This document shows, one piece after another, positions 5,275 through 11,700 of a stretch of DNA of 11,700 nucleotides. Source of the stretch: CAZBUH01 sp964495095 (lineage in GTDB: Bacteria; Bacillota; Clostridia; Oscillospirales; Oscillospiraceae); contig CAZBUH010000059.1 in the NCBI GenBank assembly GCA_964495095.1, positions 1 through 11,700 on the forward strand, in the 5' to 3' direction. The position numbers and the translations under genes were made by a program. The notes under the pieces are model-generated. The model had not been told where the DNA came from and searched no databases. It saw only the letters and a list, made by a program, of their open reading frames with translations. The first letter of the stretch is position 1; each line of letters starts with the position of its first letter.

Positions 5275-6561
5275 TCAGATATAAAACAGCTTCTCCGCTT
5301 GACGTCTAAGGTCGGCGCGGAAATCCGGGTGGGCGATGGATATAAGGCTCTCCACCCGCTTTCTCACAGAGCGGCCCCGCATGGGGGCGATGCCGTATTC
5401 GGTGATTATATAGTCCACATAGTCCCGGGGTATGCTTACCGCGGCGCCCGGGGTGAGGCAGCAGTTGATTTTGGATATTCCGCTCTTTGTGGTGGAGAGG
5501 AAGGCGATAATTCCCCTGCCGCCCTTTGAATGCAGGGCGCCGTATGCGAAATCCAGCGCGCCGCCTGTGCCGGAGTACTGCTTCGGGCCGATGGACTCGG
5601 AGCAGACCTGGCCCGTAAGATCCATCTCTATGCAGGTGTTCACCGACACCATGTTGTCATTCTGCATTATTATGGCGGGGCTGTTTGCATAGGAGCAGGG
5701 CACCATGCGGCAGGTGGGATTCTGGCCCAGGGTGTCGTAGAGCGCCTTATCGCCGCCGGCAAAAGTGCCGATATGCACGCCTATGTCTATCTGCTTTCTC
5801 TCGCCCGTGGCCACGCCCTTTCTTATCATCTCGCCGATGGCGGAAGTGTACATCTCCGTGTGCACACCCAGATCCCGCAAATCCATCATCTCAGCGCCGA
5901 CAGCGTTTGGCAGCGAGCCGATGCCGAGCTGTATGCAGTCCCCGTCTTTCATAAGGGAGCGGCAGTATTGGGCCACCTTTATCTCGTCGCCGGTAGGCTC
6001 CTTGCTGGCAAACTCCATAAGCGGCTCGTCGTGCTCATAGAGGGCGGTCACGTCCTTAATATTCACCCGCAGCCCGCCGCCCACCCGGGGGAGCTGGGGA
6101 TTTACCTCAAGTATTATCCTGTCACAGGTGGATATGAACTGCCGCTCCCACATCATGCTCAGCCCGATGCAGAAGTTGCCGTACTCATCCATAGGCGACA
6201 CCGAGGCGGCGAAAACCGTGCAGGGGTGTACCTCTTCTATAAACTTGCCGTAATCGCACAGGTCGGCGGGGACAAAGGACACATTCTTTTTCCTGTGGCC
6301 CTCATACCAGCCCGGGCCGTAGAAAAATCCAGCGGTGTTAATATGGTCGCACATCCCATCGCCGTGGACAAACTCATAGTCGCCCATGCGCCCTTTGAAC
6401 ACCACCACATTCTGCACCCGGTCCTTTATCGTATGGAGCTGCCGCAGCAGCTCACGCGGCTCATTGCAGTCGCCCGCAACGCCCACTACATCGTTTGACC
6501 GTATTAGCTTAAGGCACTCCTCCGCCGTCGTCTTTTTCCTGCTGTACATCTCCCTGTACAT
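5275..6561 (-). CDS. Acetyl-CoA hydrolase/transferase family CoA-transferase (4-hydroxybutyrate CoA-transferase-like)
   Basis: A 428-residue cytosolic enzyme that moves CoA between short-chain acids, for example from acetyl-CoA to 4-hydroxybutyrate or butyrate. The length is standard for the family. The motif DLGVHTEMYTSAIGEM (230-245) holds Glu236, matching the family's catalytic glutamate that forms the glutamyl-CoA intermediate (Glu238 in the Clostridium aminobutyricum enzyme, from memory). The C-terminal marks GQVCSESIGPKQYSGTGGALDF (317-338), CLTPGAAVSIPRDYVDYIITEYG (368-390) and SIAHPDFRADL (408-418) are intact. The ATG at 6561 has GGAGAGG upstream. The gene starts only 23 bases after the Rad50-like ATPase stop with no promoter seen between, so it is probably co-transcribed with the nuclease pair, an unexpected pairing. 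The exact acid acceptor is not determined; 4-hydroxybutyrate, acetate, propionate or butyrate are possible. Confidence 0.88.
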   Translation of the reverse strand: MYREMYSRKKTTAEECLKLIRSNDVVGVAGDCNEPRELLRQLHTIKDRVQNVVVFKGRMGDYEFVHGDGMCDHINTAGFFYGPGWYEGHRKKNVSFVPADLCDYGKFIEEVHPCTVFAASVSPMDEYGNFCIGLSMMWERQFISTCDRIILEVNPQLPRVGGGLRVNIKDVTALYEHDEPLMEFASKEPTGDEIKVAQYCRSLMKDGDCIQLGIGSLPNAVGAEMMDLRDLGVHTEMYTSAIGEMIRKGVATGERKQIDIGVHIGTFAGGDKALYDTLGQNPTCRMVPCSYANSPAIIMQNDNMVSVNTCIEMDLTGQVCSESIGPKQYSGTGGALDFAYGALHSKGGRGIIAFLSTTKSGISKINCCLTPGAAVSIPRDYVDYIITEYGIAPMRGRSVRKRVESLISIAHPDFRADLRRQAEKLFYI

Positions 6562-6584
6562 AGGGCGCTCACCTCTCCTTAAAA

Positions 6585-8819
6585 TTACAGCGTTATTTTG
6601 CTGACATTTGTGTCGTCCGCGAAATACCTGCCCTCGCGGCTGTGGCAGGTAAACAGCAGCACCTGCCGCGTATCGGAAAGCTCCTTTAACACATCCAGAG
6701 CCGCAGCCATCCTCTTATCGTCAAAATTCACCAGCGCGTCGTCCAGAATAATTGGACACTGGGCGCCGTCGGGAAGCACAAGCTGGCATATTGCCAGCCG
6801 CAGCGCAAGATAGAGCTGGTCATTGGTGCCCTGGCTCAGATAGAGGGAGCTTCGGCTGACGGTAGAGCCGTAAGGCTCCGCCTCGCTGTCAAGGGCACGG
6901 CTGAAGCCCAGCTTTTTGTATCTTCCGCCTGTAAGCTCCGCCATTATCTCCCCGGCCCTGCTGCTGAGTATGGGGGCAAAGCGTGTCTGTATCTCGGTGT
7001 TGGCGTCGCTGAGCGTCTCGATTGCCAGGGCAATTGCGTCATATTCCTCTTTTAAAAGCGCGTACTCGTTTTCCAGGGAGTTTTTTTCGGCGCTTAGCAC
7101 CACCGGGTCGCCCATTGCTCTGACGCCGCCCTGGGCCATATCATATTTTGAGGACGCCGCCGCAAGCTGCTGCTCAGTCTTTGCCAGCAGTCCCGCAGTC
7201 TCACGCTTATTCCGCAGGGGCCGGACAAGGTAGGCCGTGTCTATCGCCTCAAGGCTGCCCGTGAATTTTTCTGAAAGCGTGCCGTAGATATTCTCCGCCG
7301 CTTTAAGCGCAAATTCCGTCTCGGCGTATTTATCCAGCCCCCGGCCCACGCTGCGGATAAGCTCTCCCGCACCGTCAAGTCCCGGAGACTGCGTGGTTAT
7401 TTTGCCCATAGCCGCCGCAAAATCAGCGGCGGCGGACCCGGCAGCGCTCTCGGCGTCCTTTCTGCCGTTCTCCGCCTCGCTGAGGGCGCTTTTGGCCCGC
7501 TCCTCCTCGCGGCACATTTCGGAGTACTGCTCCGCGAATTCCCGGAGGGCCGCGGCGCTCCCGGCGTCAAATTCCTTTAAAAGCTCCGCCCGTTCAGCTT
7601 CCATTTTTTTATCCCGCCGCAAGGACAGCATAAGCCACGCGGCGCCTCCCGCCGCAAGGCACGCCGCGGCGATAATAAGCGCCGGCAGCCTTATTATAAG
7701 CCCCGCCGCCAGAACCGCCAGCACCGCCGCGCCCAGTATCACCGCCGGGATATTGGAGCTTTTCCGGTTGTCCACAGCTCCTACGGCCTCCTGCACCTCC
7801 CGGGACTTTTCCATTGCCTCCTCAGGCGACATGCCGTAAAAGGGCGAAGCCTTCCGCTTCTGGACTATGCCGTTGTATTCCTTTTCGGCGCTTTTTTCCG
7901 CGGCCGCCCGGCTCTGAAGCTCCGCTCTGGCGCCTATCACCGCCGCCAAAGCGTCGGACGCCTTTGCCGCGTCGTCCCTTGTGGGAACGGCGCCGTCTAT
8001 GCTCAGCTTTTCCTTAAGCTCCGCCTGCTGGCTCTTAAGGCGCTCAACGTCGTCTCTGGCCGCCAATATCCGGCTCTGCTCGTCACGGCGTTCTATCCGC
8101 TCCAGCATCGCCATATCGGCGGTAAGCTGAGATTTTAATTTTGTGAGCCGCTCTACCTCAAGGCGCAGGTCGCTTATATCCCTGTTTGCCTTCTCAAGCC
8201 CACGCAGCTTATCCTCCGCCCCGTTTATCTCCTCCTCAAGCTTGGGGAGCAGCCCGGATTTATTGTATTTACGCTTTCTAAGCCAGGCCCTGAGCCGCTG
8301 GTCGGCCTCAGTGTAGGATATGTCCTCGTCGCCTGTGGACACCATGGCGGCGATGCGCTTTTCAAGCTCCGCCGTCTGGTCTATTTTCATGGAGCGCTGG
8401 CCGATGTAGGCGCTCCTTACGAACACCTTTTCCGTTATGCCCAGCATGGCCTCACCGGCGGTCTCACCGGAAAGCCAGTTTACCGGCTCCGCCGTGTCCG
8501 TGTATACGGCGGAAAATTTTTTCATCGGCGCCGCCCCCTGGGCGGTCCTGGTTATGGTTATATCCCTGCCGTCGCAGGATACGTCCATTGAGCCCTCCAT
8601 AGCGTTCCCGTTCCAGGGCCGGAATTTCGTCTTATCCGCAAGATACCCGGTCTTGTCTCTGTCCCCGGAGTTGATTCCGTAAAGCATGGCCCGGATAAAG
8701 GCGCACCAGGTGGATTTTCCCGCCTCGTTTGGGGCCTCAATTATGTTAAGGCCGGGCTTCAGCTCCAGCTCTTTTCCGTCAAGGCCGCCGAATACGGCGC
8801 GCATTTTTTTAATTATCAC
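6585..8819 (-). CDS. Rad50/SbcC-like (YhaN-type) AAA ATPase with central membrane helices
   Basis: A 744-residue SMC/Rad50-superfamily ATPase, expected to work with the adjacent metallophosphoesterase in nucleic-acid end processing. Walker A is at 29-37 (APNEAGKST). Coiled coils fill about 190-350 and 400-615 (Ala/Glu/Lys/Arg-rich). The ABC-type signature reads LSQGTNDQLYLALRLA (661-676), Walker B is IILDDALVNFDD (690-701), and the switch His is in TCHSRE (724-729). Instead of a zinc-hook CxxC at the coiled-coil apex there are two hydrophobic helices at about 356-375 and 378-400, as in the YhaN family, so the coil tip is probably in the membrane. It is shorter than typical SbcC. The start codon is GTG, with GAGGAGG 7 bases upstream, overlapping the previous stop as GTGA, which implies translational coupling. 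The DNA or RNA substrate is unknown. Confidence 0.9.
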   Translation of the reverse strand: MIIKKMRAVFGGLDGKELELKPGLNIIEAPNEAGKSTWCAFIRAMLYGINSGDRDKTGYLADKTKFRPWNGNAMEGSMDVSCDGRDITITRTAQGAAPMKKFSAVYTDTAEPVNWLSGETAGEAMLGITEKVFVRSAYIGQRSMKIDQTAELEKRIAAMVSTGDEDISYTEADQRLRAWLRKRKYNKSGLLPKLEEEINGAEDKLRGLEKANRDISDLRLEVERLTKLKSQLTADMAMLERIERRDEQSRILAARDDVERLKSQQAELKEKLSIDGAVPTRDDAAKASDALAAVIGARAELQSRAAAEKSAEKEYNGIVQKRKASPFYGMSPEEAMEKSREVQEAVGAVDNRKSSNIPAVILGAAVLAVLAAGLIIRLPALIIAAACLAAGGAAWLMLSLRRDKKMEAERAELLKEFDAGSAAALREFAEQYSEMCREEERAKSALSEAENGRKDAESAAGSAAADFAAAMGKITTQSPGLDGAGELIRSVGRGLDKYAETEFALKAAENIYGTLSEKFTGSLEAIDTAYLVRPLRNKRETAGLLAKTEQQLAAASSKYDMAQGGVRAMGDPVVLSAEKNSLENEYALLKEEYDAIALAIETLSDANTEIQTRFAPILSSRAGEIMAELTGGRYKKLGFSRALDSEAEPYGSTVSRSSLYLSQGTNDQLYLALRLAICQLVLPDGAQCPIILDDALVNFDDKRMAAALDVLKELSDTRQVLLFTCHSREGRYFADDTNVSKITL

Positions 8820-9913
8820 AGCCGCGCCTCCTCGCCGTTTTCAAGGGCCCCCAGGCCGTACCGGACGGCCAGCATGATTTTTTTCCGCTCCTCCCCGTCC
8901 TGGGAGCTATCGTACTTTTCCTTGAGCCGCCGGAGGAAAAGGCCCTTTAGCGTGTTCTCGTAGGCCTCCTCCCAGACGTTTCTCGTCACCTGCGTCTCGT
9001 CCCGGACGGAGACGCTGTAGAATTTATCCTCTATGGCGCTTTTTATCCTGGCGGTGTCCGGCACGCCGGCGCTCTCGCCGGTGAGTATCACCCTGTATAT
9101 ATCCCGCTCCGTGCCCTCCGGCAGTGCCTTCAGCACGGCCTCCGGGATATCCTCCGCCCCTGTCACGTCCACCTTCAGTATCTTATATTCCCTGCCGCCC
9201 AGGGGGACGAATTTAAGGTCGCACCCCTCCTTTGAAACGGCGCCGATAATACAGCCTTTCTCTCCCGTCTCGTCAAAGCCCCGCCCTTCAGGGCATCCGG
9301 GGTATGCGTAACAGGTGCCGCCCTCTTTTTTAATGCCGCTGTATGTATGGACATGACCCAGAGCCAGATAGTCAAGGCCCGAGTCCGCTATCTCCTGAAG
9401 CTTTATGGGATTATACGTGTCCGACGGGCTCTCCACATCCCCGTGGAGCACCATAAGGTTTACATAATCGCTCGCCGGTACGCTGAAGCCCGTGAGCAGC
9501 GGAGGGCAGGAGGCGGAATTAAAGCCCGCGCCCCAGACACGGCACTTAAGCTCCGGCAAATCGGCGCTTTTAAAAACAGGCGACGTAAATATATGCACAT
9601 TTTCCGGCAGCTTCATGGAGTAGTAGGGTGAACGGCTGCTGTAGTAGTCGTGGTTTCCCGGGGCGATGAACACATTGGCTGAAGCCCTGGAAAACGCCCT
9701 TATAAGGGTCTCCTCCGTTTCATAATAGGACATGCCGCTGTCCAGCAGGTCTCCGGCCAAAAGTATGATCTGCACCTTTTCTCTCTCCGCCAGCTCTACT
9801 ATCCGCTCCACAAGCTGTCTCTGCTCGTTTCGCCGTTCCGCCGCCTTCTCCCACGGCAGCGAGTCAAAAGGCGAATCCATGTGGAAATCCGCCGCATGGA
9901 GTATTTTTACCAC
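8816..9913 (-). CDS. Mre11/SbcD-like (YhaO-type) metallophosphoesterase
   Basis: A 365-residue calcineurin-like phosphoesterase, expected to be the nuclease partner of the downstream Rad50-like ATPase. All metal-binding motifs are intact: D9/H11 in LHAADFHMDSP, GDLLDSG (54-60), GNHDYYSS (86-93), HGD (157-159) and GHVH (186-189). These coordinate two metal ions (usually Mn2+) in the family. A C-terminal capping/ATPase-binding region of about 150 residues follows. The GTG at 9911-9913 is preferred over a TTG at 9932-9934 because GGAGG lies 8 bases before the GTG, whereas the TTG start would put the ribosome site inside the gene. It is the first gene of the operon, behind a promoter at 10017-10045 and a structured leader. 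Members of this family act as exo- or endonucleases on DNA; the particular activity here is inferred. Confidence 0.9.
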   Translation of the reverse strand: MVKILHAADFHMDSPFDSLPWEKAAERRNEQRQLVERIVELAEREKVQIILLAGDLLDSGMSYYETEETLIRAFSRASANVFIAPGNHDYYSSRSPYYSMKLPENVHIFTSPVFKSADLPELKCRVWGAGFNSASCPPLLTGFSVPASDYVNLMVLHGDVESPSDTYNPIKLQEIADSGLDYLALGHVHTYSGIKKEGGTCYAYPGCPEGRGFDETGEKGCIIGAVSKEGCDLKFVPLGGREYKILKVDVTGAEDIPEAVLKALPEGTERDIYRVILTGESAGVPDTARIKSAIEDKFYSVSVRDETQVTRNVWEEAYENTLKGLFLRRLKEKYDSSQDGEERKKIMLAVRYGLGALENGEEARL

Positions 9914-9956
9914 GGGCCGTCCCTCCCCTCTCAATTTATCCTGTGCGCCTCAGTCC

Positions 9957-9995
9957 GAACAGCAGCCCGCCTGCCACCGGGCAGGAAAGCTGTTC
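9957..9995 (-). promoter_or_regulatory. Stem-loop in the leader of the nuclease/ATPase operon
   Basis: Outer arms GAACAGC/GCTGTTC (9957-9963 with 9989-9995) and inner arms CCTGCC/GGCAGG (9970-9975 with 9980-9985) form a two-part hairpin with an asymmetric internal loop. It lies within the predicted 97-base leader (about 10010 to 9914), some 43 bases before the GTG start. No T-run follows on the minus strand, so it is not a plain terminator. The function is unknown. Confidence 0.5.
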
Positions 9996-10016
9996 CGCAA
10001 GCTGACGGCTGGAATA

Positions 10017-10045
10017 ATTTTATCATAAAAACATAGCATATTCAA
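10017..10045 (-). promoter_or_regulatory. Promoter of the metallophosphoesterase/ATPase/CoA-transferase operon
   Basis: On the minus strand the -35 TTGAAT (10040-10045; 4 of 6) and the -10 TAAAAT (10017-10022; 5 of 6) are separated by 17 bases. An extended -10 TG lies one base before the hexamer (TGATAAAAT). Transcription would start near 10010. About 75 bases separate it from the divergent lipoprotein promoter, room for a shared operator, but no clear operator was seen. Confidence 0.65.
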
Positions 10046-10119
10046 ATTTTATTATCAGGCGGGCCTTTGGGCTGTCGTTTTACACTGATAGCAAGCGCAA
10101 AATCTGTCATTACCGCTTA

Positions 10120-10147
10120 TTGACCGGAAATTTTGCTCATGTATAAT
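10120..10147 (+). promoter_or_regulatory. Promoter of the tandem lipoprotein genes
   Basis: The -35 TTGACC (10120-10125; 5 of 6) is followed after 16 bases by a perfect -10 TATAAT (10142-10147). The predicted start near 10154 coincides with the first base of the ribosome site AAGGAGG (10154-10160). The leader would therefore be only about 14 bases, almost nothing but the Shine-Dalgarno sequence. Confidence 0.8.
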
Positions 10148-10167
10148 ATTTATAAGGAGGGATGTGA

Positions 10168-10890
10168 ATGCGAAAGCCTTATAAGCTGCTGCCGCTCATA
10201 CTTTCCCTGTGCCTTCTCCTGTCAGTCTCCGGCTGCGGTGCGGACACCGTACTTTCGGAGATACCGGAGGACGGTTTTACGGACACTGTGCGGCTGAAAG
10301 ACGGCAATCTGAAATTCTGCCGGATATACGGCCGTTTCGGCCAGCCTGATGGAGAGGCTTTTGCTGAAGCGGAGTGGTCCTTCCGGGAGGCCGTGGATTA
10401 CCTCGGCTCGGATATCCCCGGCGAGCTTACAAAATCGCTGGATTTTCTCAGCGAGGCGGAGCAGGCCCCGGGGGACGCCATGACAGTGTCCCTCTGTGAG
10501 GACGGCACTCTTTACAGCGGCCTTGATTTTGTCTGGGAGCTCCCCGAAAAATACATGGCCGACACTCTGGGCGGCTTTGACTGCCGCCTCACCCTTTCAG
10601 CCAACAGGGAAAACCCCGTGCAGTACGCAAATAGCCGCCATATCCGTGCCCTGTATATGGCTCCGGAATCTGAATTTATGGACACAGAGATACTGACGGC
10701 GTATATATACGACGGCTATTCCCACAGGGGCAGCGATCAGATAGCCAATCTGCATCTGGCCGCGGAATTTACCGCAGGCGGAGTAAACTACGCTCTCACA
10801 TCCGACAATCTGAGAGAACGGTATTTCGTCGAGGCGCTGCTTGAGCTTGTGGCCATATGCCGGGAATACGCGGCGGGAGGTGCCGGTTAA
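10168..10890 (+). CDS. Lipoprotein of unknown function, tandem copy 1
   Basis: A 240-residue exported lipoprotein. The signal peptide is typical: basic MRKPYK, a leucine-rich core, and the lipobox SVSGC with Cys23 as the predicted lipid-anchored residue, so the mature protein should sit on the outer face of the membrane. The ATG at 10168 has a consensus AAGGAGG 7 bases upstream. The mature part is acidic and likely beta-rich (EDGTLYSGLDFVWELPEKY, GGFDCRLTLSANR, FTAGGVNYAL). I recognise no domain. It is paralogous to the gene directly downstream: residues 28-50, 81-98 and 110-147 are almost identical between them, while 51-79 and 148-190 differ strongly. It heads a two-gene operon driven by the promoter at 10120-10147 and is divergent from the nuclease operon. 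Confidence 0.88.
   Translation: MRKPYKLLPLILSLCLLLSVSGCGADTVLSEIPEDGFTDTVRLKDGNLKFCRIYGRFGQPDGEAFAEAEWSFREAVDYLGSDIPGELTKSLDFLSEAEQAPGDAMTVSLCEDGTLYSGLDFVWELPEKYMADTLGGFDCRLTLSANRENPVQYANSRHIRALYMAPESEFMDTEILTAYIYDGYSHRGSDQIANLHLAAEFTAGGVNYALTSDNLRERYFVEALLELVAICREYAAGGAG
10250..10308 (+). repeat. 59-base near-identical block shared by the two lipoprotein genes (block A, first copy)
   Basis: This block matches 10979-11037 with 4 differences in 59 bases, at an offset of 729. It encodes LSEIPEDGFTDTVRLK and neighbours. Such DNA-level identity, with synonymous positions also conserved, indicates a recent duplication or gene conversion. Confidence 0.85.
10498..10536 (+). repeat. 39-base identical block shared by the two lipoprotein genes (block B, first copy)
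   Basis: This block is identical to 11227-11265, at the same 729-base offset as block A. The coding region between the blocks has therefore changed by substitution with no net length change. It encodes EDGTLYSGLDFVW. Confidence 0.85.
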
Positions 10891-11601
10891 ATGAGCATAA
10901 GAAAAAGTTTCCGCCTTATACCCCTGGCGCTGGCACTGTGTATTCTTTTCACATTGCCCGGCTGCGGCTCCGGCCCCATACTTTCGGAAATACCGGAGGA
11001 CGGTTTTACGGACACCGTGCGGCTTAAAAACGGCAATATAAAATTCCGCGAGATCGGCTCCGGCGGGTGTTTCGACTACGCGGGCCCTATTCTCAACGGG
11101 GAATGGGACTATGAGTTCATTACGGATTATCTGGGCGGCGATATCCCCGGCGAGCTTACAGAATCGCTGGATTTTCTCAGCGGGACGCCGCTGGCCCCGG
11201 GGGACACCCTGACAGTGTCCCTCTATGAGGACGGCACTCTTTACAGCGGCCTTGATTTTGTCTGGCAGCTCCCTGAAAAATACATGGCGGACTCCATGGG
11301 CGGCTTTGACTGCCGTCTCACCCTCTCCGCTAATCGGGACAACGCCTTAAGCTATTCCTACAGTATAGATATTAAGAGCCAGGAGCTTGCGCCGGAATCT
11401 GAATACATGGGCGTGGAGATGATAACGGCGTACCAGTATGACAGCTTCAGCTTCGACGAGAGCGGCAGGCAGGCCGTAAACATACATTACATCGCCCAGT
11501 TCACCGCAAACGGCGTAAATTACGCCCTCGTCTCGGATAATCTCAAGGAGCGCTGTTTTGCAGAGGCGCTGCTGGCACTGGTGGAGGTCTGCGCAAAATA
11601 G
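10891..11601 (+). CDS. Lipoprotein of unknown function, tandem copy 2
   Basis: A 236-residue exported lipoprotein with signal peptide MSIRKSFRLIPLALALCILF and lipobox TLPGC, Cys25 being the predicted lipidated residue. Its ATG directly abuts the stop of copy 1 (TAAATG), with GGGAGG about 10 bases upstream inside copy 1, so translation is probably coupled. It shares with copy 1 the LSEIPEDGFTDTVRLK start, DIPGELT-SLDFLS, EDGTLYSGLDFVW-LPEKYMAD, GGFDCRLTLSANR and the C-terminal GVNYAL-SDNL-ER. The segment at 53-81 (REIGSGGCFDYAG to YLGG) and the later 150-190 part are largely different. No domain is recognised. An imperfect terminator follows at 11607-11657. Ligand or partner proteins are unknown. 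Confidence 0.88.
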   Translation: MSIRKSFRLIPLALALCILFTLPGCGSGPILSEIPEDGFTDTVRLKNGNIKFREIGSGGCFDYAGPILNGEWDYEFITDYLGGDIPGELTESLDFLSGTPLAPGDTLTVSLYEDGTLYSGLDFVWQLPEKYMADSMGGFDCRLTLSANRDNALSYSYSIDIKSQELAPESEYMGVEMITAYQYDSFSFDESGRQAVNIHYIAQFTANGVNYALVSDNLKERCFAEALLALVEVCAK

Positions 11602-11606
11602 CCCCG

Positions 11607-11657
11607 GAGCCGCCAAAAAATCAAACGCTCTCCACTGGAGGGTGCGGTCTCTTTTTT
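11607..11657 (+). terminator. Terminator of the lipoprotein operon
   Basis: An inner stem CTCTCC/GGAGGG (11628-11633 with 11637-11642) with a 3-base loop sits inside an outer stem, GAGCCGC (11607-11613) with GCGG-T-CTC (11644-11651). Six T (11652-11657) follow directly. It begins 6 bases after the stop of copy 2. The last 43 bases of the window hold nothing recognisable. Confidence 0.7.
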
Positions 11658-11700
11658 AATTCCAATATAAAAACGCTATGCGCCGCTTCTGCCGTTTTGC

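Noticed and set aside
5530..6498. A long (322-residue) plus-strand open frame
   Set aside because: It lies entirely antisense to the well-supported CoA-transferase gene and reflects its G+C-rich codon pattern; the peptide (many His, Ala, Gly, Val) looks like no real protein.
9957..9995. Possible LexA/DinR SOS box before the nuclease operon
   Set aside because: The Gram-positive SOS box needs GAAC and GTTC four bases apart; here they are about 30 bases apart as hairpin arms. The similar GAAC-C-GTTC at 5199-5206 has the wrong spacing.
1..11700. CRISPR array, rRNA genes, complete insertion sequence or replication origin
   Set aside because: I saw no regularly spaced repeats, rRNA-like sequence, transposase or recombinase gene, or DnaA-box cluster anywhere in the readable sequence.

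Overview
The window looks like a piece of a Clostridia chromosome, most likely an Oscillospirales-type gut anaerobe, assembled as a draft or metagenomic scaffold. The evidence is a G+C-rich Gram-positive style (strong GGAGG ribosome sites, lipoprotein signal peptides, GTG starts), short-chain acyl-CoA/acyl-phosphate metabolism genes, and a TnpV-type mobile-element gene of a kind common in Firmicutes. This assignment is inference. An exact run of 100 Ns (3000-3099) is a conventional scaffold gap of unknown true size, so the left part (1-2999) and the right part (3100-11700) need not be contiguous.

Left part: a minus-strand mobile-element edge (tnpV plus the start of a following small gene) runs off the left end. 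Then comes a solitary plus-strand gene of the phosphate acetyl-/butyryl-transferase family with a near-consensus promoter (687-715) and a hairpin terminator (1810-1845). Next to the terminator, on the minus strand, lies a decayed tRNA-Ala(GGC) gene lacking part of its D-arm (1845-1915). After a bidirectional terminator comes an AT-rich minus-strand gene for a probable surface protein, whose N-terminus is lost in the N gap.

Right part, minus strand: an apparent operon starts at a promoter near 10017-10045. It encodes an Mre11/SbcD-like metallophosphoesterase, a Rad50/SbcC-like ATPase of the YhaN type with two membrane helices in the middle of its coiled coil (4-base GTGA overlap), and, 23 bases on, a 4-hydroxybutyrate/acetate-type CoA-transferase. 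A strong terminator (5220-5266) follows. Next are a sodium:solute symporter and a small single-pass membrane protein, the latter with its own promoter.

Right part, plus strand: a divergent near-consensus promoter drives two tandem paralogous lipoprotein genes of unknown function that abut (TAAATG). They share near-identical DNA blocks alternating with divergent blocks and end in a terminator.

Functionally, the CoA-transferase, the symporter and, on the other side of the gap, the acyl-phosphate transferase point to uptake and fermentation of a short-chain organic acid. The Mre11/Rad50-like pair points to membrane-associated nucleic-acid processing. I see no CRISPR array, rRNA, intact tRNA or complete mobile element. 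Nothing here is clearly a new system; the least explained items are the mosaic lipoprotein pair, the nuclease/ATPase-CoA-transferase operon, and the structured leaders.
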